From assembly GCF_900100755.1 (NCBI RefSeq), contig NZ_FNCI01000004.1, forward strand, positions 64,089 to 128,088: a stretch of 64,000 bases of DNA. The letters are read 5' to 3'. The number at the start of each line of letters is the position of its first letter. Position 1 is the stretch's first letter. Below the pieces are notes generated by a model that worked only from the letters and a program-made list of their open reading frames with translations, was not told where the DNA came from and did not search any database. The translations under genes were made by a program, and so were the position numbers. Positions 15,605-24,601 of this stretch are shown piece by piece. This DNA comes from Onishia taeanensis. Its GTDB lineage: Bacteria > Pseudomonadota > Gammaproteobacteria > Pseudomonadales > Halomonadaceae.

Positions 15605-16828
15605 CTAGCTGCGGTAGTCGGCGTTGATGGAGACATAGTCGTGGGATAGATCAGACGTCCAGACGGTAGCCTCGGCGTCACCGCGTCCCAAGCGAATGCG
15701 GATGGGAATCTCCTCGCCCGCCATCACGGCGCTGCCGGCAGCTTCCGTGTAGCCGTCGGCGCGTCCGCCCTGTTCGACCAGGCGCACATCGCCCAGGTCG
15801 ATCACCACTCGGTCAACGTCGAAGTCCGCCACCGGGGCACGCCCCACTGCGGCCAGAATGCGTCCCCAGTTAGCATCCGAGGCATAGAGCGCGGTCTTGA
15901 CCAGTGGCGAGTGCGCGACCGTGAAGGCTACGTCCAGCGCTTCTTGCCGCGAGGCGGCCTCTTCGACGTGAAGAGTGACGAACTTGGTCGCCCCCTCGCC
16001 GTCGCGGATGATCGCCTGGGCAAGCTCGACAAGCACCTCATCGAGGGCAGTACGGAAGGCCTCGAGCGCTTCGTCACTCTCGAGCGTCGCGCCCTGCCCG
16101 GTGGCCACCAGCATGCAGGCATCGTTGGTGGAGGTATCGCTGTCCACGGTGATGCAATTGAAGGAGCGGCTGACCCCTTCACGCAACATGGCCTCGAGCC
16201 GCTGCTGGGAAATGGCAGCGTCGGTCGCCACGAACCCAAGCATGGTGGCCATATTGGGCTGAATCATCCCCGACCCCTTGCTGATGCCGGCGATGTTGAC
16301 CGTCTCACCATCGATGGTGAGCGTGCGGGTCGCGCCCTTGGGGCGGGTATCGGTGGTCAAAATACCCTCGGCGGCCGCTTCCCAGCCATCTTCGCGAAGC
16401 GCTTCGAGGGCCTGGGGCAATGCTCCCAATAAGCGCTCCATGGGCATCGGCTCACCGATCACCCCGGTCGAGAACGGCAACACCGCCTCACCCTCAACGC
16501 CGGCCAGTCGCGCGAGCTCGTCGCAGCTGGCCGTGGCATCACGCATGCCGGCGGCCCCCGTGCCGGCATTGGCATTGCCGGTATTGATCACGAAGTAGCG
16601 CGGGGCCAGGCCCTGCTCGCAGCGCATCGCCAGGTGGCGCTTGGCCACCTGAACCGGTGCGGCACAGAAGGCATTGCGGGTGAAAGTGCCCGCGACGCTG
16701 GCACCCTCCGGCACATCGATCACCACCAGATCGCGACGCCCCGGTTTCTTGATACCCGCACTAGCGGTGCCAAGACGCAGACCCTTGATCACCGGCATCT
16801 GCGGAAAGACCGTTTCACCCACTGCCAT
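15605..16828 (-). CDS. argJ: Glutamate N-acetyltransferase / amino-acid acetyltransferase ArgJ
   Basis: ArgJ transfers acetyl from N-acetylornithine to glutamate, recycling acetyl groups in arginine synthesis; some versions also use acetyl-CoA. The 407-residue precursor self-cleaves before a threonine, and the cleavage motif is visible in PNMATMLGFVATDA near residue 195. VINTGNANAGTG (oxyanion region), TVDSDTSTND and the C-terminal DLSHDYVSINADYRS are also typical. AGGGAG precedes the ATG. It lies 48 bases after secA on the same strand. Confidence 0.97.
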   Translation of the reverse strand: MAVGETVFPQMPVIKGLRLGTASAGIKKPGRRDLVVIDVPEGASVAGTFTRNAFCAAPVQVAKRHLAMRCEQGLAPRYFVINTGNANAGTGAAGMRDATASCDELARLAGVEGEAVLPFSTGVIGEPMPMERLLGALPQALEALREDGWEAAAEGILTTDTRPKGATRTLTIDGETVNIAGISKGSGMIQPNMATMLGFVATDAAISQQRLEAMLREGVSRSFNCITVDSDTSTNDACMLVATGQGATLESDEALEAFRTALDEVLVELAQAIIRDGEGATKFVTLHVEEAASRQEALDVAFTVAHSPLVKTALYASDANWGRILAAVGRAPVADFDVDRVVIDLGDVRLVEQGGRADGYTEAAGSAVMAGEEIPIRIRLGRGDAEATVWTSDLSHDYVSINADYRS

Positions 16829-16876
16829 GCATTTACTCCCTCATTCGTTGCCCGCCGGCGGCGACGCCGGCAGCGA

Positions 16877-19615
16877 TCAGTTAAGCGTGCCGTGACACTG
16901 CTTGTACTTCTTGCCGGACCCGCAGGGGCAAGGCTCGTTACGCCCCACCTTGGGCCCTTCGCGGCGCACCGGGCGCCCATCGCCACCCTCAGCGGGCTGC
17001 TCGTCAGGCGCCTCAGCGGTGCCTGCCACCGCCTCGTCATGGCGGCTGGCGGCGCTGGCCTGCTCGCGCGCCAGCGTCTCACGGCGCTGCTGTTCGAGTT
17101 CCTCGACCTCTTCCTGACGACGCACCTGGACATGGCTCAGGATGCGCGTGATATCGGCCTTGATGTTGCTCAAAAGCCCCTGGAACAGCTCGAAGGCTTC
17201 GCGCTTGTATTCCTGCTTGGGGTTCTTCTGGGCGTAACCGCGCAGGTGGATACCGCGGCGCAGGTGATCCATCGACTGAAGATGCTCCTTCCAGCGAGTA
17301 TCCAGCACCTGCAGCATCACCTGCTTCTCGAAGCGACGCATCAGGGGTTCGCCGACGGCGGCCACCTTCTCCTCGTACAGCTTGCGGTGTGCTTCATGCA
17401 GACGCTCGCGCAACTGCTCTTCGCTCAGGCGGGCATCCTCGGCGGACCATTGCGTCACCGGGGTATCGAGGTTGAACTCGGACTTGAGGTGGCCCTCCAG
17501 CCCGCTCAGGTCCCACTGCTCGGGCAGGCTCTGGGGCGGCACGAAGTCGCTGATCGCCTCGTCCAGTACCTCATCGCGAATGCCCAGCACATTCTCGGTG
17601 ACTTCTTCCGCCTCGAGGATGTCGTTGCGCTGCTCGTAAATCACGCGACGCTGGTCGTTGGCCACGTCGTCGTATTCGAGCAGCTGCTTACGGATATCGA
17701 AGTTGCGACCCTCGACTTTCTTCTGGGCGCGCTCGACGGCATTGGAGACCATCTTGTGCTCGATGGCTTCACCCCGCTCGAGCCCCAGCGCCTGCATCAG
17801 CCGCTGAACCCGGTCGGAGCCGAACAGACGCATCAGGTTGTCTTCTAATGACAGGAAGAAGCGCGTCGAGCCCGGGTCACCCTGACGGCCGGAGCGACCG
17901 CGCAGCTGGTTGTCGATGCGCCGCGACTCATGGCGCTCGGAACCGACGACGTGCAGGCCACCGGCGGCCAGCACGGCATCATGACGTTCCTGCCAGGCGG
18001 CCTTGATGGCTTCAACCTTGGCCTCGTCGGGGTTGTCGAGTTCGGCGACCTCGGCCTCCCAGCTGCCGCCCAGCATGATGTCGGTGCCACGGCCGGCCAT
18101 GTTGGTGGCGATGGTCACCGCACCGGGGCGCCCGGCCTGGGCGATGATCTGGGCCTCGCTCTGGTGCTGCTTGGCGTTGAGTACGTTGAAGCTCATACCG
18201 GCCTTGCGCATCAGCCCGGCCAGGTACTCCGAGGTTTCGATCGAGGCGGTACCGACCAGCACCGGGCGACCGGCCTCGGTCTCGGCCTGTACATCCTTGA
18301 TGATCGCCTCGAACTTCTCTTCGGCGGTCATGTAGACCAGATCATTCTGGTCACGACGGATCAGCGGCCGGTTGGTGGGAATCACCATCACATCCAGGCC
18401 ATAGATCTGACGGAATTCAAAGGCCTCGGTATCGGCGGTCCCGGTCATGCCGGAAAGCTTGTCGTAGAGGCGGAAATAATTCTGGAAGGTGGTCGAGGCC
18501 AGCGTCTGGCTCTCGCGCTGCACGGTCACCCCTTCCTTGGCCTCGACCGCCTGGTGCAGGCCCTCGGACCAGCGGCGGCCCGGCATGCTACGCCCAGTAT
18601 GCTCGTCGACGATCACCACCTGGCCGTCATCGATGATGTAGTCGATGTCGCGCTGGTAGAGATGACGCGCCCGCAGCGCCGAATGCATGTGTTGAAGCAG
18701 GTTGAGGTTCTGAGCAGCGTAGAGGGAGTCATCCTCACCCAGCAGCCCTTCGCCGCGCAGCAGTGCCTCGACCTTGTGGTGCCCTTCCTCGGTAATCTCG
18801 ACCTGCTTCTGTTTCTCGTCGAGGATGAAATCACCAGTCGGCGGCATTTCATCGTCTTCGCTGTGCTCGCCTCGCACCAGGTCGGTCGCCAGGCGATCGA
18901 CCACCTTGTAGAGCTCGGTGTTCTCTTCCACCGGGCCGGAGATGATCAGCGGCGTGCGCGCCTCATCGATCAGGATGGAGTCGACCTCATCGACGATGGC
19001 GAAGTGCAACCCACGCTGAACCTTGTCCTCCAGTGAGAAGGCCATGTTGTCGCGCAGATAGTCGAAGCCGTACTCGTTGTTGGTGCCGTAGGTAATATCG
19101 CAGGCATAGGACTGGCGCTTTTCATCGGAATTCTGGCCGGAATAGATCGACCCCACCGATAGATCCAGGCTTTCATACAGCGGACGCATCCATTCGGCGT
19201 CACGGCGCGCTAGATAGTCATTGACCGTCACCACGTGCACGCCCTTGGCAGGCAGCGCATTCAAGTAAACGGCAAGGGTGGCCACCAGCGTCTTGCCCTC
19301 GCCGGTTTTCATCTCGGCAATGCGGCCGGTGTTCAGCGCCAGACCACCGATCATCTGGACATCGAAATGGCGCATGCCCATGACACGCTTACTGGCCTCA
19401 CGCACCACGGCGAAGGCCTCGGGCAGCAGGGCGTCGAGTGATTCACCCGCCGCCAGACGCTCGCGGAACTCGCCCGTCTTGGCGCGGAGGGCGTCGTCAT
19501 CGAGGGCCTCGAACTGCGCCTCCATGTCGTTGATCTTGGCAACGACCTTGCCAAAGCGTTTGACCTCGCGGTCGTTCTTGGAGCCGACCACTTTGCGCAA
19601 CAAATTATTGATCAT
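16877..19615 (-). CDS. secA: Preprotein translocase ATPase SecA
   Basis: SecA drives secretory proteins through SecYEG. The 912-residue protein has Walker A ([11 protein letters not shown] near residue 103), the DEAD-like [21 protein letters not shown] (~208), the preprotein cross-linking domain, NMAGRGTDI and [10 protein letters not shown] in the second ATPase half, and the C-terminal zinc motif [14 protein letters not shown] that binds SecB and phospholipid. The upstream 87 bases are highly structured and preceded by a small signal-peptide ORF ending in RGPP, suggesting SecM-style control. The gene's own ribosome-binding site is weak (GAG 12 bases, GGA 6 bases before ATG). Confidence 0.99.
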   Translation of the reverse strand: MINNLLRKVVGSKNDREVKRFGKVVAKINDMEAQFEALDDDALRAKTGEFRERLAAGESLDALLPEAFAVVREASKRVMGMRHFDVQMIGGLALNTGRIAEMKTGEGKTLVATLAVYLNALPAKGVHVVTVNDYLARRDAEWMRPLYESLDLSVGSIYSGQNSDEKRQSYACDITYGTNNEYGFDYLRDNMAFSLEDKVQRGLHFAIVDEVDSILIDEARTPLIISGPVEENTELYKVVDRLATDLVRGEHSEDDEMPPTGDFILDEKQKQVEITEEGHHKVEALLRGEGLLGEDDSLYAAQNLNLLQHMHSALRARHLYQRDIDYIIDDGQVVIVDEHTGRSMPGRRWSEGLHQAVEAKEGVTVQRESQTLASTTFQNYFRLYDKLSGMTGTADTEAFEFRQIYGLDVMVIPTNRPLIRRDQNDLVYMTAEEKFEAIIKDVQAETEAGRPVLVGTASIETSEYLAGLMRKAGMSFNVLNAKQHQSEAQIIAQAGRPGAVTIATNMAGRGTDIMLGGSWEAEVAELDNPDEAKVEAIKAAWQERHDAVLAAGGLHVVGSERHESRRIDNQLRGRSGRQGDPGSTRFFLSLEDNLMRLFGSDRVQRLMQALGLERGEAIEHKMVSNAVERAQKKVEGRNFDIRKQLLEYDDVANDQRRVIYEQRNDILEAEEVTENVLGIRDEVLDEAISDFVPPQSLPEQWDLSGLEGHLKSEFNLDTPVTQWSAEDARLSEEQLRERLHEAHRKLYEEKVAAVGEPLMRRFEKQVMLQVLDTRWKEHLQSMDHLRRGIHLRGYAQKNPKQEYKREAFELFQGLLSNIKADITRILSHVQVRRQEEVEELEQQRRETLAREQASAASRHDEAVAGTAEAPDEQPAEGGDGRPVRREGPKVGRNEPCPCGSGKKYKQCHGTLN

Positions 19616-19702
19616 GAAACGTCCGTTCTCTACCCAGTATCCGAATTCGGCCCTGGTACCTCATCAGGCACGGGCCCACTAACCGCCCAGGGGGCGGGCA
19701 TA
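19616..19702 (-). promoter_or_regulatory. Structured secA leader, candidate arrest-controlled switch
   Basis: In the minus-strand RNA, CCGCCC/GGGCGG (19697-19683) forms a 6-bp hairpin starting 6 bases after the upstream ORF stop. GGCCC-GUGCCU pairs with AGGUAC-(CA)-GGGCC (19676-19649) as an 11-bp stem with a GAUG loop. An alternative pairing of UACCAG (from 19658) with CUGGGUA (to 19631, one bulged G) would use part of the second hairpin and hide bases next to the secA start region. Such mutually exclusive pairings are what a SecM-type switch needs, but the folding was done by eye only. Confidence 0.5.
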
Positions 19703-20047
19703 TCAGACGACTGGGCAAGGAGGGCCACGGCGGGTCAGCACATCATGAGCGGCGGCGGGAACCCGCACCACCTGAGGTGGCAGTGGACGATGCGGCAACT
19801 GAAGGCGCCAGCGGCGCAGCGGCCGCCAGCGGCGCTGGCTCGCCTGGCGGCGGCTTTCAGCGCGAATGACCGCCGGCGCCAGCCAACAGATATGCACCAC
19901 CCGTTCGACCAAGCGCACGCCATCGGCTTGCACCAGGCCCGCTGGCAACAGACAGCCCACCAGCAAGCCTGCCAACCACCAACGGGTGCGACGACGCGAG
20001 GCCGTATCGGCAGGCCGACTTGGGCTAGCGTTAGTAGAGCCGTTCAT
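19703..20047 (-). CDS. Candidate SecM-like secretion-monitor/arrest peptide upstream of secA
   Basis: A 114-codon ORF directly upstream of secA on its strand, 87 bases away. Residues 18-22 are RRRTR, 23-38 a hydrophobic core (WWLAGLLVGCLLPAGL) and 39-41 VQA, a textbook Sec signal peptide with likely cleavage after Ala41. The mature part is short, Arg/Trp/Pro-rich and unlike known enzymes. It ends R106-R107-G108-P109-P110 then four residues and stop. E. coli SecM also has a signal peptide, lies just before secA, and ends in its arrest motif (RAGP) plus four residues; RAPP-like arrest peptides are known upstream of Sec genes in other bacteria. No strong ribosome-binding site precedes the ATG. 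Function is inferred; the alternative is a spurious or unrelated secreted ORF. Confidence 0.6.
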   Translation of the reverse strand: MNGSTNASPSRPADTASRRRTRWWLAGLLVGCLLPAGLVQADGVRLVERVVHICWLAPAVIRAESRRQASQRRWRPLRRWRLQLPHRPLPPQVVRVPAAAHDVLTRRGPPCPVV

Positions 20048-20111
20048 GCTGTTGGAGGTCTCGCGGGCATGATAGATTGCCGGTTATCGATTGGCGTCAA
20101 AAGTGCAGCCC

Positions 20112-20615
20112 ATGAGTATAAAGGTTAAGCGTTTCCGCGCCCAGCCCGTCACGTCGCTGCTCGGCGGCCGTGGTGAACTCGGCGGCCTGATGCGTATGGC
20201 CAGCCTGATTGACCGGGCCCAGCAGGAACTGCGCGAACATCTTCCCGAGGAAGTCCGCGAACATGTGTTCGTGGGCGGCTACCGGGACGGCAAGCTGACC
20301 CTGATTACCGATCGCGCGGTCTGGCTCACCTGGCTGCGCTACGAACAGCCCCGATTACTGGAGCTGCTGAAACGTCGGCCGGAATTCGAGGCTGTGCTGG
20401 GCTTCACGCTCAAGGTCCGCCCGGTACGCCCGCCCAAGGCCCCGCCGCGCCATAGCAGGCGGCTTTCGACCAGTGCCGCCGGAGAAATTGCCAGCTGCGC
20501 CGAAGATACAGAAGATCCACGACTGAAACGCGCCCTCGAGCGCCTGGCCTCCCACGCCGACGACCACGATACGCCCAAGAACAGCGACACCGATAGCGAC
20601 ACGAACAACGACTAG
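20112..20615 (+). CDS. dciA: DciA-like DUF721 replicative helicase loader
   Basis: DciA is the ancestral bacterial protein that loads DnaB helicase in species lacking DnaC/DnaI. This 167-residue protein has the DUF721 domain at residues ~15-105 (LMRMASLIDRAQQELREHLPEEVREHVFVGGYRDGKLTLITDRAVWLTWLRY split across helices and strands) and a long polar, acidic C-terminal tail (DDHDTPKNSDTDSD). In Pseudomonas the homologue also lies between secA and lpxC. Here it is transcribed opposite to both, 64 bases from the start of the small secreted ORF. Confidence 0.9.
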   Translation: MSIKVKRFRAQPVTSLLGGRGELGGLMRMASLIDRAQQELREHLPEEVREHVFVGGYRDGKLTLITDRAVWLTWLRYEQPRLLELLKRRPEFEAVLGFTLKVRPVRPPKAPPRHSRRLSTSAAGEIASCAEDTEDPRLKRALERLASHADDHDTPKNSDTDSDTNND

Positions 20616-20639
20616 TCAGCCGGGCTAGCCCGCCCCGGA

Positions 20640-20735
20640 CGGCCCTCCAACACGTACTATCTATTCATCCTATTTCGCCCTATTCGTCTCGCCTCATCAC
20701 GCGCCCGCCTATCCCCGAGCCCCATCCTGCAAGCT
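20640..20735 (+). terminator. C-rich, G-poor stretch after dciA, possible Rho-dependent terminator
   Basis: The plus strand downstream of dciA is a long pyrimidine-rich stretch with many C and few G (for example CTATCTATTCATCCTATTTC within 20660-20685), as expected of a rut site. No plus-strand T-run hairpin was seen before lpxC. The 298 bases 20616-20913 otherwise hold only the lpxC terminator. Confidence 0.35.
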
Positions 20736-20804
20736 GTCGCTCGCACCCCGCCCTTATCGGCGTGTGCACGCGATGTACTCGGAGTGCCGCCTACCAGGAA
20801 CCCA

Positions 20805-20839
20805 CAAAAAACGCCGCTTCCCGTGAGGGGAGACGGCGT
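20805..20839 (-). terminator. Intrinsic terminator of lpxC
   Basis: ACGCCG (20811-20816) pairs with CGGCGT (20834-20839), extended inward by a partly mismatched TTCCC/GGGGA stem. On the minus strand the hairpin is followed by T7, so it closes the dcw-lpxC transcript. Confidence 0.82.
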
Positions 20840-20913
20840 CAAGCAATATCGTCAGCCATGGCTATCTTGCCTGCCAGAGCGACGACTCGGCGAAGGGGCG
20901 CATGCCCCGGGCG

Positions 20914-21825
20914 TCAGGCCATGGCCGGCGCCGCGTAGGAGATCGGAGAGGTCTGATGAGCATCCTCGAAGGTCACCAGCTCCCAGGCGTCCGTCTGCGC
21001 CAGCATGGCACGACAAAGCTGGTTGTTGAGCGCGTGGCCGGACTTCACACCGCGGAACTCGCCGATCAGGCTGTGACCGAGCTGATAGAGATCGCCGATG
21101 GCGTCCAGCACCTTGTGCTTGACGAACTCGTCGTCGTAGCGCAGCCCACCATCGTTGATGATGCGGTAATCATCCACCACCACGGCGTTATCCAGGCTGC
21201 CGCCCAGCGCCAGATTCTGGGAGCGCAGGAATTCCAGGTCACGCATGAAACCAAAGGTGCGTGCGCGAGACACTTCCTTGACGAAGGAGGTGGTGGAGAA
21301 ATCCACGACCGCGGTCTGGTTGCGCAGCTCCGAGACGGGGTGATCGAAATCGATGGAGAAGGAAACCTTGAAGCCGTGATGCGGAAGGAAAATGGCTTCC
21401 TTGTCACCATCGCGGACCACCACTTCGCGCTTGATGCGAATGAAGGTCTTGGCCGCCGCCTGCTCTTCGATGCCAGCCGACTGGATCAGGAACACGAAGG
21501 GACCCGCGCTGCCGTCCATGATTGGCACTTCACCGGCGCTCAGTTCGACAAAGACGTTGTCGATCCCCAAGCCCGCGAAGGCAGACATCAGGTGCTCGAC
21601 CGTCGCCACCTTGACGTCACCCTGAGACAGGGACGTACAGAGCGCGGTATCGGTCACCAAGTTGGCGTTCGCCGGGATCTGCACCTCGGGGGAGAGATCG
21701 GTACGAACGAAGATGACGCCGGTATTGACCGGTGCCGGACGTAGGGTCAAACAGACCTTTTCGCCCGAGTGTAGACCCACGCCAGTGGCGCGAATGGTGT
21801 TCTTGAGAGTACGTTGCTTAATCAT
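20914..21825 (-). CDS. lpxC: UDP-3-O-acyl-N-acetylglucosamine deacetylase LpxC
   Basis: LpxC is the zinc deacetylase that commits precursor to lipid A. The 303-residue protein has the zinc ligands in VEHLMSA (His near 78), [10 protein letters not shown] (His and Asp near 237-241) and the catalytic GHALNNQL near 263, plus the N-terminal [15 protein letters not shown]. It is the last gene of the dcw cluster, 115 bases after ftsZ, with its own promoter and a terminator behind. There is no clear ribosome-binding site before the ATG. In E. coli LpxC is degraded by FtsH via its C-terminus; here the tail ends in SYAAPAMA, small and hydrophobic residues compatible with such a degron. Confidence 0.98.
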   Translation of the reverse strand: MIKQRTLKNTIRATGVGLHSGEKVCLTLRPAPVNTGVIFVRTDLSPEVQIPANANLVTDTALCTSLSQGDVKVATVEHLMSAFAGLGIDNVFVELSAGEVPIMDGSAGPFVFLIQSAGIEEQAAAKTFIRIKREVVVRDGDKEAIFLPHHGFKVSFSIDFDHPVSELRNQTAVVDFSTTSFVKEVSRARTFGFMRDLEFLRSQNLALGGSLDNAVVVDDYRIINDGGLRYDDEFVKHKVLDAIGDLYQLGHSLIGEFRGVKSGHALNNQLCRAMLAQTDAWELVTFEDAHQTSPISYAAPAMA

Positions 21826-21868
21826 GGGCAGTCGCCGAGCCGTGATATGTAGTTATCAAACAGTGTTC

Positions 21869-21897
21869 ACTATACCATCGAACGAATGTTTCAACAA
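21869..21897 (-). promoter_or_regulatory. Candidate sigma-70 promoter of lpxC
   Basis: On the minus strand TTGTTG (21897-21892), a 17-base spacer and TATAGT (21874-21869) with an extended TGG in front of the -10 lie about 45 bases before the lpxC ATG. A consensus TTGACA also occurs at 21928-21923 but has no -10 at the right distance. Confidence 0.6.
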
Positions 21898-21940
21898 AGA
21901 AAACTCACCCCGGCGAACGCTATGTCAACAATAGATTGCC

Positions 21941-23116
21941 TCAATCGGCCTGACGACGCAGAAATGCCGGGATATCCAGGTAGTCATCCATGTCCTTGGC
22001 CTTGCGCTGGTCGGCGCGGGCCTTGGCGGCTTCCTGGTCGGCCGTCTTAGCGGCCTGCTGGCGCATCACTGCCGGCTGTTGCTGCAGCGTGCGGTAATCG
22101 GAGGCCTCCGGACGTGACGCTGACGTTTCACGCGGCGCGGAGGCTGCCTTGGGGGCACGGCCATCGAGGCCCGCTGCCACCACGGTGACCCGCAGCTCGT
22201 CGGACATTTCCATATCGATGGAAGTTCCGACCACGATGGTGGCGTCCTGAGAGGCAAACTCCTGGACGGTCGCACCCACGTCATTGAACTCGCCGATGGA
22301 CAGATCCGGGCCAGCCGTGATGTTGACCAGAATACCGCGAGCACCGTGCAGATCGATATCTTCGAGCAGCGGGCTGCGAATGGCCTTTTCAGCGGCCTCA
22401 CGCGCACGGTTCTCGCCGGTAGCACCGCCCGTCCCCATCATCGCCATGCCCATCTCGGACATCACGGTCCGCACGTCGGCAAAGTCGACGTTAATGATAC
22501 CGGGGCTGGTGATCAGCTCGGCGATGCCCTGGACGGCACCCAGCAGCACGTCATTGGCGGCGCTGAACGCGGTCAGCAGGCTGGCGCTCTTGCCAAGCAC
22601 CGACAACAGCTTCTCGTTGGGAATGGTGATCAGCGAGTCGACGTGCTCGGAGAGCTCCTTCATGCCCTCTTCGGCCGCGCGCATGCGCTTGGGCCCCTCG
22701 AAGGGGAACGGGCGCGTCACTACGGCGACGGTGAGGATGCCGAGCTCCTTGGCCACCTGAGCGACCACCGGCGCACCGCCGGTACCCGTGCCACCGCCCA
22801 TGCCGGCGGTGATGAACACCATGTCGGCACCTTCCAGCAGCTCGGCGATGCGCTCGCGATCTTCCATCGCGGCTTGGCGACCCACCTCAGGATTGGCACC
22901 CGCGCCAAGCCCCTTGGTGATCTCGCTACCGAGCTGGAGAACGGTCTTGGCGGCGACTCGCTTGAGGGCCTGAGCATCGGTATTGGCACAGATGAACTCC
23001 ACGCCCTCGATGTTGCTCTCGACCATGTGATTGACGGCATTGCCACCGCCGCCACCAACACCGACCACCTTGATGACCGCACTGCTTGAAGGTGCGTTAT
23101 CAACCAGTTCGAACAT
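21941..23116 (-). CDS. ftsZ: Cell division GTPase FtsZ
   Basis: FtsZ polymerises into the midcell ring that organises division. The 391-residue protein carries the tubulin signature [13 protein letters not shown] near residue 107, the N-terminal [15 protein letters not shown] nucleotide-binding loop, the T7 loop ([11 protein letters not shown]), a polar linker and the conserved C-terminal peptide [14 protein letters not shown] that binds FtsA and ZipA. AGGAG lies 9 bases before the ATG and a perfect 16-base palindrome sits immediately upstream of it, which may modulate translation. Confidence 0.99.
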   Translation of the reverse strand: MFELVDNAPSSSAVIKVVGVGGGGGNAVNHMVESNIEGVEFICANTDAQALKRVAAKTVLQLGSEITKGLGAGANPEVGRQAAMEDRERIAELLEGADMVFITAGMGGGTGTGGAPVVAQVAKELGILTVAVVTRPFPFEGPKRMRAAEEGMKELSEHVDSLITIPNEKLLSVLGKSASLLTAFSAANDVLLGAVQGIAELITSPGIINVDFADVRTVMSEMGMAMMGTGGATGENRAREAAEKAIRSPLLEDIDLHGARGILVNITAGPDLSIGEFNDVGATVQEFASQDATIVVGTSIDMEMSDELRVTVVAAGLDGRAPKAASAPRETSASRPEASDYRTLQQQPAVMRQQAAKTADQEAAKARADQRKAKDMDDYLDIPAFLRRQAD

Positions 23117-23130
23117 ATGCCCCGTCTCCT

Positions 23131-23146
23131 GGACCGCATGCGGTCC
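23131..23146. promoter_or_regulatory. Perfect 16-base palindrome beside the ftsZ ribosome-binding site
   Basis: GGACCGCATGCGGTCC occupies most of the 33-base ftsA-ftsZ gap and abuts the AGGAG of ftsZ on the minus strand. As RNA it gives a 6-bp stem with a CAUG loop; as DNA it could bind a dimeric regulator. Which of these applies cannot be told from sequence. Confidence 0.75.
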
Positions 23147-23149
23147 GTG

Positions 23150-24421
23150 TCAGAAATTTCCTTTGAACCAGCCCTTGATTCTCTCTAGAGCCGGCATCGC
23201 TTCCTTGAATCCCCGGGAGACGTCCTCCCTCTTCGGCTGCGCCGAAACGACTCGACCCTGCCCCTGCCTGGCATCACGCATGCCGTAATGTAGCAAACCG
23301 ACTCCTGTTGAATAAATCGGGTTACGCACCACGTCGGCGAGCCCTCGCACGTTTTGAGGGCAAGCGATACGCACAGGCATGTGGAAGATCTCTTCGGCAA
23401 GCTCCACCACGCCTTCCATGCGTGATGTACCACCCGTCAGCACCACTCCAGCCGCTACCAGGTCTTCGAATCCACTGCGGCGCAGCTCTTCTCGGACCAG
23501 CGTGAACAGCTCCTCGTAGCGCGGCTCGACCACCTCGGCCAGTGCCTGTCGCGACAGGTCACGTGCCGGACGATCGCCGACGCTGGGCACCTTGATCATC
23601 TCATCGCTTGCCGCCAACTGGGTCAGCGCGCAGGCATACTTGACCTTGATGTTCTCGGCGTACTGGGTCGGCGTACGCAACGCCATGGCGATGTCATTGG
23701 TCACCTGATCACCGGCAATGGGAATGACCGCCGTATGGCGAATCGCCCCCTCGGTGAAGACCGCGATATCGGTGGTTCCACCACCAATATCGACCATGCA
23801 GACACCAAGCTCGCGCTCATCTTCGGTGAGCACCGCATGGCTTGATGCCAGCTGCTCCAGAATGATCGCATCGACTTCGAGTCCGCAGCGCCGCACGCAT
23901 TTCTCGATATTCTGGACAGCATTGAGCGCTGCCGTTACCAGATGCACCCGCGCCTCTAGGCGCACACCCGACATCCCCAGCGGCTCACGAATCCCCTCCT
24001 GAGTATCAATAGCAAACTCCTGAGGCAGCACGTGCAACACGCGCTGGCCTTCGGATATCGCTCTGGCCCGAGCGGAGTCAATCACCCGCTCGATATCAGA
24101 AGAAGACACTTCACGATCCTTGATGGCGACCACGCCATCGGAGTTCATCGAACTGATATGGCTACCGGCAATACCGACATACACCGAATGAATGTCGCAG
24201 CCGGCCATTAACTCGGCTTCCTCGACGGCCCGCTGAATCGATTGAACGGTCGATTCGATATTGATCACCACGCCCTTCTTCATCCCCCGGGAGGGATGCG
24301 ATCCGATGCCGGCAATTTCGATGCCGCCATCGTCGCTGGGCTGACCGACGATCGCCACCACCTTGGATGTTCCGATATCCAGCCCGACTACCATATTGGA
24401 AGCGTTGGATTGTCCTGCCAT
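23150..24421 (-). CDS. ftsA: Cell division protein FtsA
   Basis: FtsA is an actin-fold ATPase that tethers FtsZ to the membrane and recruits later division proteins. The 423-residue protein has VGLDIGTSKVVAIVG at the N-terminus (phosphate 1), VDIGGGTTDIAVFTEG (phosphate 2, ~205), GVVLTGGTSRMEG (adenosine motif) and ends in a short amphipathic helix (ALERIKGWFKGNF) for membrane binding. A TATAAT-containing promoter lies in the unusually wide gap upstream. AGGAG precedes the ATG by 12 bases. Confidence 0.98.
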   Translation of the reverse strand: MAGQSNASNMVVGLDIGTSKVVAIVGQPSDDGGIEIAGIGSHPSRGMKKGVVINIESTVQSIQRAVEEAELMAGCDIHSVYVGIAGSHISSMNSDGVVAIKDREVSSSDIERVIDSARARAISEGQRVLHVLPQEFAIDTQEGIREPLGMSGVRLEARVHLVTAALNAVQNIEKCVRRCGLEVDAIILEQLASSHAVLTEDERELGVCMVDIGGGTTDIAVFTEGAIRHTAVIPIAGDQVTNDIAMALRTPTQYAENIKVKYACALTQLAASDEMIKVPSVGDRPARDLSRQALAEVVEPRYEELFTLVREELRRSGFEDLVAAGVVLTGGTSRMEGVVELAEEIFHMPVRIACPQNVRGLADVVRNPIYSTGVGLLHYGMRDARQGQGRVVSAQPKREDVSRGFKEAMPALERIKGWFKGNF

Positions 24422-24491
24422 GGGTCGGGAATACTCCTAGAAACTGTCCGGATGATCATCCGTGAATCTACAAAAAAGTTACATTGGGGCA

Positions 24492-24519
24492 ATTATAGGA
24501 ACAAGTACCCCACTTTCAC
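24492..24519 (-). promoter_or_regulatory. Candidate ftsA-ftsZ promoter in the ftsQ-ftsA gap
   Basis: A perfect TATAAT -10 (24497-24492) has GTGAAA 16 bases upstream (24519-24514, 4 of 6 to consensus). It lies about 70 bases before ftsA in a locally AT-rich stretch, so ftsA-ftsZ can be transcribed apart from the upstream mur genes. Confidence 0.6.
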
Positions 24520-24530
24520 CACCCCACCAT

Positions 24531-24561
24531 AAAAAACCTGCCCCACAATAAGCGGTTTTTT
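24531..24561. other. AT-rich hairpin upstream of the ftsA promoter
   Basis: AAAAAACC (24531-24538) and GGTTTTTT (24554-24561) can pair around a 15-base loop; on either strand the stem ends in T6. With only two GC pairs it would be a weak terminator or pause site. Confidence 0.45.
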
Positions 24562-24580
24562 CACGGAAAGAAATACCTAG

Positions 24581-24601
24581 AACTCCCAGCTGGCGGGAGC
24601 T
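24581..24601 (-). terminator. Terminator-like hairpin 35 bases after ftsQ
   Basis: In minus-strand RNA AGCUCCC pairs with GGGAGUU around GCCAGCU (7 bp, one G-U), followed by a U-rich run (UCUAGGUAUUUCUUU). It could end or attenuate the transcript from the upstream mur genes before ftsA. Confidence 0.5.

Noticed and set aside
17930-19036. 368-codon plus-strand open frame
   Set aside because: Antisense shadow of secA in a GC-rich genome; composition is His/Gly/Leu-rich with no recognisable motif.
20069-20100. Promoter for the RGPP ORF: TTGACG (20100-20095) and TATCAT (20074-20069) on the minus strand
   Set aside because: Spacing is 20 bases, too long for a standard sigma-70 promoter, so it was not listed as a feature.
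19745-20128. Plus-strand frame across the small secreted ORF into dciA
   Set aside because: Overlaps the dciA start out of frame, has no signal or motif, and mirrors the minus-strand ORF that has a real signal peptide.
24500-24530. GT-rich repeats (TGGGG, TGGTG) next to the ftsA promoter as MraZ boxes
   Set aside because: Spacing is irregular, and no mraZ is present in the cluster.
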